A stretch of 42,885 nucleotides of DNA. It comes from an uncultured Pelagibacteraceae bacterium. Lineage in GTDB: Bacteria; Pseudomonadota; Alphaproteobacteria; Pelagibacterales; Pelagibacteraceae. Below are positions 34,458-42,871 of this stretch, in pieces. The DNA is taken from contig CACNVM010000005.1 of the NCBI GenBank assembly GCA_902623915.1, positions 1 through 42,885 of the forward strand, written 5' to 3'. How positions within the stretch are numbered: the stretch's first letter is position 1; each line of letters opens with the position of its first letter. The notes beneath the pieces are model-generated. The model was not told where the DNA came from. It saw only the letters and a program-made list of their open reading frames with translations, and made no database searches. A program made the translations under genes and the position numbers.

Positions 34458-34852
34458 TACAAGATCTTTAACACATCTAAGACAGCTTGAGCAGCCTCTT
34501 TACCGTTATTCAATCTTTGTAAAGCTTGTTTCTCATTAAAGGATGTTATCAAACCATTGCCTATTGGTTTTTTATTTTTTACAGATAAATCCATAATACT
34601 ATTTGTAATAGCACTGCATATTAAATCAAAATTTTTAGTTTTGCCCTTTATGATACATCCAATGACTATAAATCCATCATATTTATTTATTACTCTTGAT
34701 AACACTTGTGGTATTTCAAAAGATCCTGGAACTTTAAAGACTTTAATTGAGGTAATACCTTCGGATTTTAAAAGTTTAACTGCTCTTTCAAACATTTTTT
34801 TTGTAATATTTTCATTATAAAGTGAATACACTATGCAAATTTTTCTTTTCAT
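34457..34852 (-). CDS. ribH: 6,7-dimethyl-8-ribityllumazine synthase with altered active site
   Basis: A 131-residue, short lumazine synthase, which condenses 5-amino-6-ribitylaminouracil with dihydroxybutanone phosphate. KICIVYSLYNENITKKM, KVPGSFEIPQVL and IVIGCIIKGKTKNFD fit the family. The usual catalytic histidine (His88 of B. subtilis, in ATTHYDY) is asparagine here (KTKNFDL). The N-terminal strand before the core is shorter than the usual 155-residue proteins. It overlaps ribB by 4 bp and nusB by 1 bp, so expression is coupled. Family secure, activity open. Confidence 0.9.
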   Translation of the reverse strand: MKRKICIVYSLYNENITKKMFERAVKLLKSEGITSIKVFKVPGSFEIPQVLSRVINKYDGFIVIGCIIKGKTKNFDLICSAITNSIMDLSVKNKKPIGNGLITSFNEKQALQRLNNGKEAAQAVLDVLKIL

Positions 34853-35910
34853 GGTTTTAATATTTCTTGTTTTTTTATTTTAATCCCGTAACCTTTTAAG
34901 GCAATTATACGCTTTTTGGATTTAGAAACTAATATCATATCTTTAATTTTTAATTCTTTAATAATTTGAGCGCCTACTCCGTAATATCTCAATATTTTAC
35001 TATTTTCTTTAGAATTCTTAGTTTGAGACGTACCTTTAACTATAATAAGAGCAAAATTATTAAATTTTGATAAATAACTTAAAGTTGATTTAAAAATATT
35101 TTTATTAAAATTAAAAATTGTATTTATAATATTTGTAGAAATTACTCTTACCCTTGGTGATTTTTTATATGAAAAATTTTTACTTGTTAATGCATAATGC
35201 TCTGCACCATCTAATTTATTTTTAAAAACTTTTAAATCATAATTGCCAAACTTTTTAATATTTATTTTTCGATTAGATATCATTTTAATAAATTTTTCAT
35301 TTTTAAGACGATACGATATTAAATCTTCTATTTTAGCAATTTTTAAATTATGCTTTTTACTAAAAGGCACCAAATCATTGTAGCGTGCCATAGTACCGTC
35401 TTCATTCATTACTTCACATATAACTGCGCTCGGATTTAATTTAGCTAGTCTTGAAATATCAACAGAAGCTTCTGTATGTCCTGCTCTCTCCAATACTCCA
35501 CCATTTTTTGAGACTAAAGGAAATACATGTCCTGGTGAAACTATATCTTTGCTTCCTGAAGAATTTTTGATAGCAACTTTAATTGTTTTAGCACGATCAT
35601 AAGCTGATATTCCTGTTGAAATTCCTTTTTTTGCCTCTATGGAAACAGTAAATGCTGTTTGTGTTCTAGATTTATTTATTAATGACATTAAAGGTAATTT
35701 TAATTTTTTTACTTTTTCTTGTGTTAGTGCCAAACAAATTAAACCACGGCCATGTTTAGCCATAAAATTTATTTTTTTTGCGTTTATTTTTGAAGCTGGA
35801 ATTACAAGATCTCCCTCGTTTTCTCTATCCTTATTATCAACGAGTATAAACATTCTTCCTCTTTTTGCTTCTTTGATAATTTCTTGAACTGTAGTTGAGC
35901 TTTGTTTCAT
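34849..35910 (-). CDS. ribB: DHBP synthase fused to a degenerate GTP cyclohydrolase II domain
   Basis: A 353-residue protein. The first 205 or so residues are an intact 3,4-dihydroxy-2-butanone-4-phosphate synthase (VDNKDRENEGDLV, GRGLICLAL, SPGHVFPL, RAGHTEASVD), which makes the four-carbon unit of riboflavin. The rest aligns with GTP cyclohydrolase II in VRVIST and LRYYGVGAQIIKEL, but has no cysteine at all, and the GDxFGSxRCDC and RGHEGRGIG motifs are gone. It resembles RibBX proteins, in which the second domain has lost cyclohydrolase activity. It lies between ribE and ribH, overlapping both by 4 bp. Confidence 0.92.
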   Translation of the reverse strand: MKQSSTTVQEIIKEAKRGRMFILVDNKDRENEGDLVIPASKINAKKINFMAKHGRGLICLALTQEKVKKLKLPLMSLINKSRTQTAFTVSIEAKKGISTGISAYDRAKTIKVAIKNSSGSKDIVSPGHVFPLVSKNGGVLERAGHTEASVDISRLAKLNPSAVICEVMNEDGTMARYNDLVPFSKKHNLKIAKIEDLISYRLKNEKFIKMISNRKINIKKFGNYDLKVFKNKLDGAEHYALTSKNFSYKKSPRVRVISTNIINTIFNFNKNIFKSTLSYLSKFNNFALIIVKGTSQTKNSKENSKILRYYGVGAQIIKELKIKDMILVSKSKKRIIALKGYGIKIKKQEILKP

Positions 35911-36506
35911 CTCTGATGTATTTTATTTAAATATTTGCCAACCATATCAAATTCGATATTCACAATATCTTTTGTTTTAAGTTTCACTAAATTAGTTAAT
36001 CTTAAAGTGTGGGGGATAATTGTAACTTCAAAGCTGCTTAAATTTAATTTGGATACAGTTAATGATACGCCATTGATTGAGATTGATCCCTTTTCTACAA
36101 TGAATTTTTTATACTTTTTTTCTAATGCAAATTTAACAATCCATGATTTATCGATTATTTTGATATTTTTTATAACAGAGGTTGTGTCTACATGGCCTTG
36201 TATATAATGTCCTGAAATTTTTTTTCCATAATAAAGAGCTTTTTCTATATTAATAAACTTTCCAACTTTAATATTTTTGAAATTTGATCTACTTAGTGTC
36301 TCTTTTGATAAATAAAAAAGAAATGATTTTTTTTTAATTCTTATCAAAGTTAAACAAACACCATCGCAGCAAACAGATTCACCTATATCTTGTTTCTTAA
36401 AATTTATGTTAGAGGAAACCTCTATTACAAGACTCCCTTTCACGTACCTAGGACTTTTCCTTAAACTTTTGATTAAACCTTGGTTATATACAATTCCATT
36501 AAACAT
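35907..36506 (-). CDS. ribE: Riboflavin synthase alpha chain
   Basis: A 199-residue, two-barrel enzyme that dismutates two dimethyl-ribityllumazines to riboflavin. MFNGIV at the start, ESVCCDGVCLTL in the first repeat and KGSISINGVSLTVS in the second repeat are the family landmarks; GHYIQGHVDTT begins the second barrel. Its ATG overlaps the ribD stop (TAATG), and its end overlaps ribB by 4 bp. Often named ribC in gram-negatives. Confidence 0.95.
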   Translation of the reverse strand: MFNGIVYNQGLIKSLRKSPRYVKGSLVIEVSSNINFKKQDIGESVCCDGVCLTLIRIKKKSFLFYLSKETLSRSNFKNIKVGKFINIEKALYYGKKISGHYIQGHVDTTSVIKNIKIIDKSWIVKFALEKKYKKFIVEKGSISINGVSLTVSKLNLSSFEVTIIPHTLRLTNLVKLKTKDIVNIEFDMVGKYLNKIHQR

Positions 36507-37597
36507 TATCTAATCCTCACCTTATAAAATTCGTCTCCATAAAGATTAATTTTTATTTTATGTTTTTTGCTCATTTTTAAATCTTTTATTTGTTTCTTAA
36601 AAGAATTTTTTCCATTTTTACCAAGTTTATTTTGCGACATAAAAACATACAAATTATTTACTAGTTTAAGTTTCAAGAGTTCACCGCATGTATCTGCCCC
36701 GGACTCACACAAAATTCTTGAAAATCCTCTCATCTTTAACTCACTCAATATTTTTTTATAGGGTAAAAAATTGTTTTCAGTTTTTAATTTTATAATTTTT
36801 ACGTTTTTGGATTTAAGAAAATTTTCTTTTTTTTTGTCGTGAGAAGCGGTTACGATATAAGTAGGTATCGTTTTACTAGTTTTGAAAAGCTTTAAATTTT
36901 TATTCAACTTAAAATCTTTATCTATAATTACCCTCTTTGGACTTAAATGGTGCAAACCACTTATTCTACAGTTGAGTACTGAATTGTCTTTATTAACAGT
37001 TTTATAAGTACTTAGAATACAGTCATATTTTGATCTAAGTAAATGACCTTGTAATCTTGAGTAATTGTTGGTGATCCATTTTGCTTTTTTATTTACTGAA
37101 TAAAAATCTTTTGAAATTGCAATTTTTGCATCTGTATAAGGCAACTTTTGTTTATCTTTTGATAAAATATAACTTTTATAAAAGTTTAAAGAATCTATTT
37201 TCATTATTCCAATATTAACTTTTATACTAGATTGGGTTAAAAGTTGTTTTGCTTTATTAAATGTCCTCTTATCTGGATCAGGTATTGAGTAATATACTTT
37301 TTTAATATTCTTCTTTTTTATAATACTAACACAAGGTGGGGTAAAACCGTGATGAACACATGGTTCAAGAGTAACGTAAATTGTTGAGCCATTAAAATTT
37401 TTTTTTTTATTTAAAGCATTTGTTTCCGCATGCGGTCTTCCCTTTAAAGAAGTTTTACCAGATGATATAACGGTATTATTTTTAACCACAACGCACCCAA
37501 CAGATGGATTTTTACTTGTTGAGCCAAGATGTTCGTAAGCTTTGTCAAAGGCTAATTGCATAAACCTTTTATCTAAGACTCGTTGAGAAATTTTCAT
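36506..37597 (-). CDS. ribD: Riboflavin-specific deaminase/reductase RibD
   Basis: A 363-residue bifunctional enzyme for the second and third steps of riboflavin synthesis. The deaminase zinc site is GRPHAETNAL plus PCVHHGFTPPC; the C-terminal reductase domain follows from about residue 150, with GLHHLSPKRVIID and ILCESGADTCGELL. Both domains look complete. It begins 30 bp after nrdR and overlaps ribE by 1 bp. There is no FMN riboswitch-like structure in that 30-bp spacer. Confidence 0.94.
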   Translation of the reverse strand: MKISQRVLDKRFMQLAFDKAYEHLGSTSKNPSVGCVVVKNNTVISSGKTSLKGRPHAETNALNKKKNFNGSTIYVTLEPCVHHGFTPPCVSIIKKKNIKKVYYSIPDPDKRTFNKAKQLLTQSSIKVNIGIMKIDSLNFYKSYILSKDKQKLPYTDAKIAISKDFYSVNKKAKWITNNYSRLQGHLLRSKYDCILSTYKTVNKDNSVLNCRISGLHHLSPKRVIIDKDFKLNKNLKLFKTSKTIPTYIVTASHDKKKENFLKSKNVKIIKLKTENNFLPYKKILSELKMRGFSRILCESGADTCGELLKLKLVNNLYVFMSQNKLGKNGKNSFKKQIKDLKMSKKHKIKINLYGDEFYKVRIR

Positions 37598-37627
37598 GAT
37601 TTGTTTTGAAAAAGTTAAATTTGATAA

Positions 37628-38095
37628 CTATATTTTTCTTGGTTTGCCGTCTAATTCGTCAATATATTCACCAAACTCACCTACTTCTTTAAAATTAGTG
37701 TATACAGAAGCAAATCTTATATAAGCAATTTTATCTAATACTTTTAAAGCCTCCATTACTTTTTTTCCTATAACACTTGATTGTACTTCAGATTGACCTA
37801 TTTCCTCAAGTTCTCTTGAAATCTTTGTTACAACTCTTTCAATTGTGTCTTGGTCTGTTGGTCTTTTTTTTAGAGCAGTGAAAAAAGATTTAGCTAATTT
37901 TTCTCTATCAAATGGAACTCTTCTACCATTTTTTTTTATTACGGAAAGCTCTCTATGCTGAACTCTTTCAAAGGTAGTAAATCTCATTCCTCCGTTGCAC
38001 GTACATAATCTTCTTCTTCTAATTGCTGTTCCATCCTCTGTTGGCCTTGAATCCACAACAGAAGTATCTTTTTCTCTGCAAAAAGGACAAAGCAT
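37628..38095 (-). CDS. nrdR: Transcriptional repressor NrdR with atypical zinc ribbon
   Basis: A 155-residue repressor of ribonucleotide reductase genes, with an N-terminal zinc ribbon and an ATP-cone. [29 protein letters not shown] and FTTFERVQ are clear, and the ATP-cone follows ([16 protein letters not shown]). The second cysteine pair reads [10 protein letters not shown], that is C-x-C, where the family has C-x-x-C. The gene lies between glyA (2 bp) and ribD (30 bp), the standard alphaproteobacterial order. Confidence 0.93.
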   Translation of the reverse strand: MLCPFCREKDTSVVDSRPTEDGTAIRRRRLCTCNGGMRFTTFERVQHRELSVIKKNGRRVPFDREKLAKSFFTALKKRPTDQDTIERVVTKISRELEEIGQSEVQSSVIGKKVMEALKVLDKIAYIRFASVYTNFKEVGEFGEYIDELDGKPRKI

Positions 38096-38097
38096 GA

Positions 38098-39414
38098 TTA
38101 ATTTTTAAATAAATGATTGTATATAGGAAAATTAGAACAGAGATCAATTACTTCTTTTCTCACTTCTGACTCAATTTTTTTGTTATCGTTTGGATTTTGA
38201 GAAAGACCTTTTACAACTTTAGTAATTAATTCACCTATTTTTTTAAATTCATTTAAACCAAAACCTCTTGTAGTTGCTGCTTGAGATCCAAGCCTAATTC
38301 CTGATGTGATAGTCATTTTTTCTGTGTCGAAAGGAATACCATTTTTGTTACAAGTTATATTTGCATTACACAAACTTACCTCGGCAGCTTTTCCAGTAAC
38401 TTTAAAAGGTCTCAAATCTACTAACATAAGATGAGTATCAGTTCCCCCAGAGAAAATTTTAAAGCCGTTATTTTTCAAAGTTTCAGATAAAATTTTTGCA
38501 TTAGCAAGCACTTCTTTAATATAATTCTTAAATTCAGGTTTAAGTGCTTCTTGAAATGCTGCAGCTTTCGCTGCGATAACATGCATCAATGGTCCACCTT
38601 GATAACCAGGGAACACAGCAGAATTAAATTTTTTATGCAGATCTTCTCTATTAGTTAAAATAATTCCTCCGCGACCACCTCTTAAAACTTTATGAGTTGT
38701 TGAAGTAACAACATCTGCATAATCAACTGGATTTGGATATCCGTGTCCGGCAACTAGACCAGAAAAATGTGCCATATCAACCATTAAATAGGCGCCGATA
38801 CTGTCAGCTATTTCCCTAAATTTTTTAAAATCAATTATTCTTGAGTATGCACTTCCACCAGCAATTAATAATTTAGGTTTATTTTTTAGCGCTAACTCCT
38901 TAACTTGATCGTAATCAATTAAACCAGTTACTTTATCTACTTCATAATGAAATGCGTTTAACCATTTGCCAGATTGTGCAACTTTAGCACCATGGGTTAA
39001 ATGACCACCAGAATTTAAACTCATACCTAATATTGTATCTCCAGGTTTTAAAAGAGCTAGATATACTGCCCCATTAGCTTGAGCTCCTGAGTGTGGTTGA
39101 ACATTAGCAAATTTACAATTAAATAATTTTTTTACTCTTTCTAAAGCTAGTTCCTCAGCTTTATCTACAAATTCACATCCACCGTAATATCTTTTTCCTG
39201 GATAGCCTTCTGCATACTTGTTTGTCAAAATAGAACCTTGTGCATCTAAAACTGCTTTAGAAACAATGTTCTCAGAAGCAATAAGTTCAATATGCTCTTG
39301 TTGTCTCTTAAGTTCAAGTTTTATAGAGTTATATAGTTCAGGATCACTCTTAGATAAATCAATATCGAAAAAGTCTTTGTAATCCTCACGTGTTTTTTCT
39401 AAAATTTTTGGCAT
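38098..39414 (-). CDS. glyA: Serine hydroxymethyltransferase
   Basis: A 438-residue PLP enzyme that interconverts serine and glycine with tetrahydrofolate, the main source of one-carbon units. The PLP lysine is in [43 protein letters not shown] and [11 protein letters not shown] are conserved. It is about 20 residues longer at the N-terminus than the E. coli enzyme, as in many alphaproteobacteria. The 10-bp gap to rpiB leaves no space for a glycine riboswitch. Confidence 0.97.
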   Translation of the reverse strand: MPKILEKTREDYKDFFDIDLSKSDPELYNSIKLELKRQQEHIELIASENIVSKAVLDAQGSILTNKYAEGYPGKRYYGGCEFVDKAEELALERVKKLFNCKFANVQPHSGAQANGAVYLALLKPGDTILGMSLNSGGHLTHGAKVAQSGKWLNAFHYEVDKVTGLIDYDQVKELALKNKPKLLIAGGSAYSRIIDFKKFREIADSIGAYLMVDMAHFSGLVAGHGYPNPVDYADVVTSTTHKVLRGGRGGIILTNREDLHKKFNSAVFPGYQGGPLMHVIAAKAAAFQEALKPEFKNYIKEVLANAKILSETLKNNGFKIFSGGTDTHLMLVDLRPFKVTGKAAEVSLCNANITCNKNGIPFDTEKMTITSGIRLGSQAATTRGFGLNEFKKIGELITKVVKGLSQNPNDNKKIESEVRKEVIDLCSNFPIYNHLFKN

Positions 39415-39424
39415 TTTAATAAAT

Positions 39425-39862
39425 TTAAATTTTTTTAATTCTTCTTAAATGTCTTCCACCTTCAAATTTTGTGCTTAAAAAAATATTAACAAGTTTCAAA
39501 GCTTCTTTTTTGTTAGTTAATCTTGATCCAAGCGCAAGTATATTAGCATTATTATGAGTTCGTGACAAACGTGTTGAAACTGAATTATAGCACACAGCAG
39601 CCCTTATTTTTCTCAATTTATTTGCTGACATTGCCATGCCTGTTCCAGATCCACAAACCAATATGCCCATATTAGTCTTTTTGGAAGAAATATTTCTCGC
39701 AACTTTTTTTGCATAATCTGGGTAATCCACCGAGTCTTTGTTGTAAGGTCCAAAATCGAGAACTTTAACTTTATTTTTAATTAATTTTTTTTTTATAATT
39801 TCTTTTAAAACAAATCCTGCATGATCAGAAGCCAGAGATATTTTTTTAAATAATAATTTCAA
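39425..39862 (-). CDS. rpiB: Ribose-5-phosphate isomerase B
   Basis: A 145-residue RpiB-type isomerase interconverting ribose-5- and ribulose-5-phosphate. [13 protein letters not shown] carries the phosphate-binding histidine region, [17 protein letters not shown] holds the catalytic cysteine and anion hole, and [13 protein letters not shown] follows. The start is TTG 39862, right after the upstream stop at 39863; no ATG is available before the core begins. rpiB-glyA-nrdR-ribD is a common order in alphaproteobacteria. Confidence 0.94.
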   Translation of the reverse strand: MKLLFKKISLASDHAGFVLKEIIKKKLIKNKVKVLDFGPYNKDSVDYPDYAKKVARNISSKKTNMGILVCGSGTGMAMSANKLRKIRAAVCYNSVSTRLSRTHNNANILALGSRLTNKKEALKLVNIFLSTKFEGGRHLRRIKKI

Positions 39863-40459
39863 TTAATTAAATCTGTCTTCAAGCATGCAAGCAACGATGT
39901 GAATTCTATTTTGTTCACCTCCATTGAAGAAGTTGTGATATCTAGTATTGTTTGTAATCCAAACTTGCCCGTCGGCAGGCATATGTTTTGCAACATCCTC
40001 GATAACCATTTTGCATCCTGGATTTGTTATGATTGGTACGTGTAATCTAGGTTCTGGATCTTTGTGCCAGCTTAAAGTTGATCTTGGTTCTTTTAATAAA
40101 ATTCTAACTCTACCCAACTTAAATTTTTTGCTTAACGTATTATATACTTCCTCAAAATAAGTATTTTTAAAATCATCTATCAATTCTGTATATTTAGACT
40201 CGTCTATAGGTTTGTCTCTTTTAACTTCCTTGCCTGTTTCATCAGGCATAGTCCAATATACACCCCTTACATTATGACCTTGTATCGAATTTTCATCTCC
40301 AGGAATTCTATTCATCGGAATTGCGTGAAAATTTGTAATTCCTAAGGTTTGGTATTTAGATTTTTTTAAAACTTTACCTAGATCTTCTCTTAATTTGTTT
40401 ATATCAAATTTTAAATCGGGTACTTGATAGAAATCATTAAAAATGTTTGTATTGGACAT
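39863..40459 (-). CDS. Aspartyl/asparaginyl beta-hydroxylase-like dioxygenase
   Basis: A 198-residue protein with a double-stranded beta-helix pattern of the AspH type, an iron- and 2-oxoglutarate-dependent hydroxylase family. His132 in LSWHKDPEPRLHVPI and His175 in RYHNFFNGGEQNRIHIV are likely iron ligands; Arg138 and Arg185 are candidate 2-oxoglutarate contacts. No signal peptide is present, so it should be cytoplasmic. The substrate is unknown. Its stop is directly followed by the TTG of rpiB, so it probably heads the rpiB-glyA-nrdR-rib unit. It is divergent from hemB. Confidence 0.8.
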   Translation of the reverse strand: MSNTNIFNDFYQVPDLKFDINKLREDLGKVLKKSKYQTLGITNFHAIPMNRIPGDENSIQGHNVRGVYWTMPDETGKEVKRDKPIDESKYTELIDDFKNTYFEEVYNTLSKKFKLGRVRILLKEPRSTLSWHKDPEPRLHVPIITNPGCKMVIEDVAKHMPADGQVWITNNTRYHNFFNGGEQNRIHIVACMLEDRFN

Positions 40460-40537
40460 CTTGTATAGTTATTACACTTTTTTTTTATAATATAATATTA
40501 TATTTGTCGCATTAAAAAAAGTTAAAAGGATTAAAAA
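40460..40537. promoter_or_regulatory. Divergent promoter region, hemB and the AspH-like unit
   Basis: An AT-only run near 40486-40505 contains two overlapping plus-strand TATAAT boxes (40486-40491, 40491-40496), and its mirror nature gives TATAAT-like boxes on the minus strand too. TTGTAT at 40461-40466 lies 19 nt before the first box. AAGGA at 40526-40530 is a good ribosome-binding site 7 nt before the hemB ATG. Confidence 0.45.
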
Positions 40538-41524
40538 ATGAAGATTTTAGGTAAATATCCAAGTTTAAGATTGAGAAGGAATCGCAAATCTAGTTGGGCT
40601 AGAAGACTTGTTGAGGAAAACAATATATCTGTAAATGATTTGATTTTACCTATTTTTGTAACAGAGGGTAAAAATAAGATAGAGGAAATTAAAACAATGC
40701 CGGGCATATACAGATATTCTATTGATAGAATAAATACTATTGTTAATAAAGCGAGCAAATTAAAAATACCTCTTATTGCAATATTTCCGAATACCCCTAA
40801 ATCAAAAAAAGATATTATAGGAAGTGAGGCTCTAAATGAAAATAATTTAGTATGTAGAGCAATAAGAAAAATAAAAAAAAATAACCCTGAAATTGGAGTT
40901 ATGGCTGATGTTGCGCTTGACCCATACACTAACCATGGACACGATGGGATAATAAGTCAAAAGCAAGTTTTAAATGATGAAACTATAAAAATATTATCTA
41001 AACAAGCAATTCTACAAGCAGAGATGGGTTGTGATGTTATAGCGCCATCAGATATGATGGATGGTAGGGTTGGAATAATTAGAAAAAATTTAGATAAAAA
41101 CAACCATAAAGATGTTCAAATACTATCTTACTCTGCTAAATACGCTTCGAGTTTTTATGGTCCTTTTAGAAATGCGATTGGTTCAAAACAAAAAAAAAAA
41201 ATAAATAAAAAAACTTATCAGATGAATTACAGAAACTCTGAAGAAGCTATTCGTGAAGTAGCTCTAGATATAAAAGAAGGTGCAGACTTTGTTATGATAA
41301 AGCCTGGGTTACCATATCTAGATATTATTAAAACAGTTAAAGAAAATTTTAAAATTCCTGTTTTTGTTTATCAAGTCTCCGGGGAGTACAGTATGATAAA
41401 AAATGGTATAAAAACTGGTATTCTTGATAATGAGTCAATAATTGAGAGCTTGATATCTTTTAAAAGATCAGGAGCTTCTGCAATTGTGACATATTTTGCA
41501 TTGGATATTGCAAAAAAGATTTAA
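40538..41524 (+). CDS. hemB: Delta-aminolevulinic acid dehydratase (porphobilinogen synthase)
   Basis: A 328-residue enzyme joining two 5-aminolevulinates to porphobilinogen for heme. The Schiff-base lysines are in YSAKYASSFYGPF and MIKPGLPYLDI. The metal loop reads DVALDPYTNHGHDG, with aspartate and alanine where zinc enzymes have cysteines, so it belongs to the zinc-independent (Mg2+/K+-type) alphaproteobacterial class. The N-terminus (RLRRNRKSSWARRLVEEN) matches the family. Its stop overlaps the convergent recO by 4 bp. Translation should start from the AAGGA noted above. Confidence 0.96.
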   Translation: MKILGKYPSLRLRRNRKSSWARRLVEENNISVNDLILPIFVTEGKNKIEEIKTMPGIYRYSIDRINTIVNKASKLKIPLIAIFPNTPKSKKDIIGSEALNENNLVCRAIRKIKKNNPEIGVMADVALDPYTNHGHDGIISQKQVLNDETIKILSKQAILQAEMGCDVIAPSDMMDGRVGIIRKNLDKNNHKDVQILSYSAKYASSFYGPFRNAIGSKQKKKINKKTYQMNYRNSEEAIREVALDIKEGADFVMIKPGLPYLDIIKTVKENFKIPVFVYQVSGEYSMIKNGIKTGILDNESIIESLISFKRSGASAIVTYFALDIAKKI

Positions 41525-42201
41525 TTTATTTTTAAAAACTTATTTTCAAAAATTTTACGTGATAAAGGAAACTTAATATTGTTTGGTATAAAAAATTTGT
41601 TTTCCATTAGTTTTCTTGTAAATAACAAACCTTCATATATTTCATTAGAGTTTATATCAGCATTGGTTTTTGAAATCAAAAAAACAGGTATTTTATAATC
41701 AATATTATCAATTTTAATATTAATAATTTTTTGACTATTAATATTTGATATTTTATCTGTATCAAATCCAAATCCTAAATTTGAAATTAAATTCAATTCC
41801 CAATGTAAGTAATTTAAAAACCAATTACTCTGATCGAAATGGGATAACAAATTTTCTAAAGATTTGTAAATATCTTTTGATTTTTGATTTTCAGGTAATA
41901 AGATCCTTAGAATTGAGGTTATAGAATTTAAACAAAGTATTTTGTTTTTGTTATTAAAATATCGAGGTGCAAACGCTTCTATCAACTCTGTTTTAAAATA
42001 ACCAATTCTATTATCGCTTTTGGAGACATAATTTAAATAAATTTTATTTGTTAATTGTAAATAATTTTTTACTTTTCTAGATGTACCTCCATAGACAATA
42101 CCATTTACTTTACCAAAATCTGATGTGAACACCTCAAGTATGATAGCATTTTCCCTAAATTTCCTTTTTGATAAAATAAATCCTTCGTTTTCCCAATTCA
42201 T
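41521..42201 (-). CDS. recO: DNA repair protein RecO
   Basis: A 226-residue recombination mediator of the RecFOR pathway that loads RecA on SSB-coated DNA. The N-terminal OB-fold is recognisable (GFILSKRKFRENAIILEVFTSDFGK, GIVYGGTSRK), followed by a helical domain. The C-terminal zinc-finger cysteines of some RecO proteins are absent. It follows rnc after 4 bp; rnc-(era)-recO is standard, but era is missing between them here. Sequence is weakly conserved, as usual for RecO. Confidence 0.88.
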   Translation of the reverse strand: MNWENEGFILSKRKFRENAIILEVFTSDFGKVNGIVYGGTSRKVKNYLQLTNKIYLNYVSKSDNRIGYFKTELIEAFAPRYFNNKNKILCLNSITSILRILLPENQKSKDIYKSLENLLSHFDQSNWFLNYLHWELNLISNLGFGFDTDKISNINSQKIINIKIDNIDYKIPVFLISKTNADINSNEIYEGLLFTRKLMENKFFIPNNIKFPLSRKIFENKFLKIN

Positions 42202-42205
42202 AAAA

Positions 42206-42871
42206 TTAAATATTTAAATTTCTAATTAATTTAAGTGCTGCATTTTGTTGAGCAATTTTTTTGGAATTTCCCTCTCCATGAAATTTTTTTGAGTTTTGTA
42301 TTTGAACATTTACTTCAAAAAATGGATTATGGTTTGGCCCTAATTTTTTTACCGTTTTGTAAATTGGCAGTTTTTTAAATTTTTTTAATGAAAATTCCTG
42401 TAGTTTTGTCTTAGGATCTATCTCAATAACTTTAGACTCATTTATAAAATGTTTCCAAATTTTAAGAACAAATTTTTCTGTATTAGAAAATCCTTGATCT
42501 AAATAAATAGAACCGATTAAAGCTTCGCATGTATCACTTAAAATTCTTTCATCTGATGAGCGTAGTGTTTTGAAGGAACTACCTGTTTTTATAAATTTTT
42601 TTAATTGTAATGATCTAAAAACTTTTGCGCACGTTTTTTTATTAACTAAACTAGCAAATTTTTTATCTATTATACCCTCATCCTCGTTTGGATATAATGT
42701 TATTAGTTTTTTTGATATTATTAATCCTATAACTCTATCACCCAAAAATTCAAGTTTTTCATTATTTTTTACTTTATTGTAACTTTTGTGTACAAAACTT
42801 TTAAATAATAAATCTTTATTATTAAATTTTATATTTATTATTTTTTCGATATCTTTAATATTATTACTCAT
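42206..42871 (-). CDS. rnc: Ribonuclease III
   Basis: A 221-residue double-strand-specific RNase that processes rRNA precursors and mRNAs. The signature NEKLEFLGDRVIGL and the second acidic motif DTCEALIGSIYLDQG form the catalytic site; a dsRNA-binding domain (DPKTKLQEFSL to the C-terminus) follows. Length is normal. The start ATG is at 42871, 14 bp from the window end, so its upstream region is not visible. recO follows after 4 bp. Confidence 0.96.
   Translation of the reverse strand: MSNNIKDIEKIINIKFNNKDLLFKSFVHKSYNKVKNNEKLEFLGDRVIGLIISKKLITLYPNEDEGIIDKKFASLVNKKTCAKVFRSLQLKKFIKTGSSFKTLRSSDERILSDTCEALIGSIYLDQGFSNTEKFVLKIWKHFINESKVIEIDPKTKLQEFSLKKFKKLPIYKTVKKLGPNHNPFFEVNVQIQNSKKFHGEGNSKKIAQQNAALKLIRNLNI

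Noticed and set aside
37598-37627. FMN riboswitch upstream of ribD
   Set aside because: The 30-bp spacer cannot hold the six-stem structure, and no FMN-box sequence is present.
39415-39424. Glycine riboswitch upstream of glyA
   Set aside because: Only 10 bp lie between rpiB and glyA, too short for any riboswitch.
40484-40506. Mirror-like AT run as a transcription terminator
   Set aside because: It has no GC-containing stem and lies in a divergent spacer, where promoters are more plausible.
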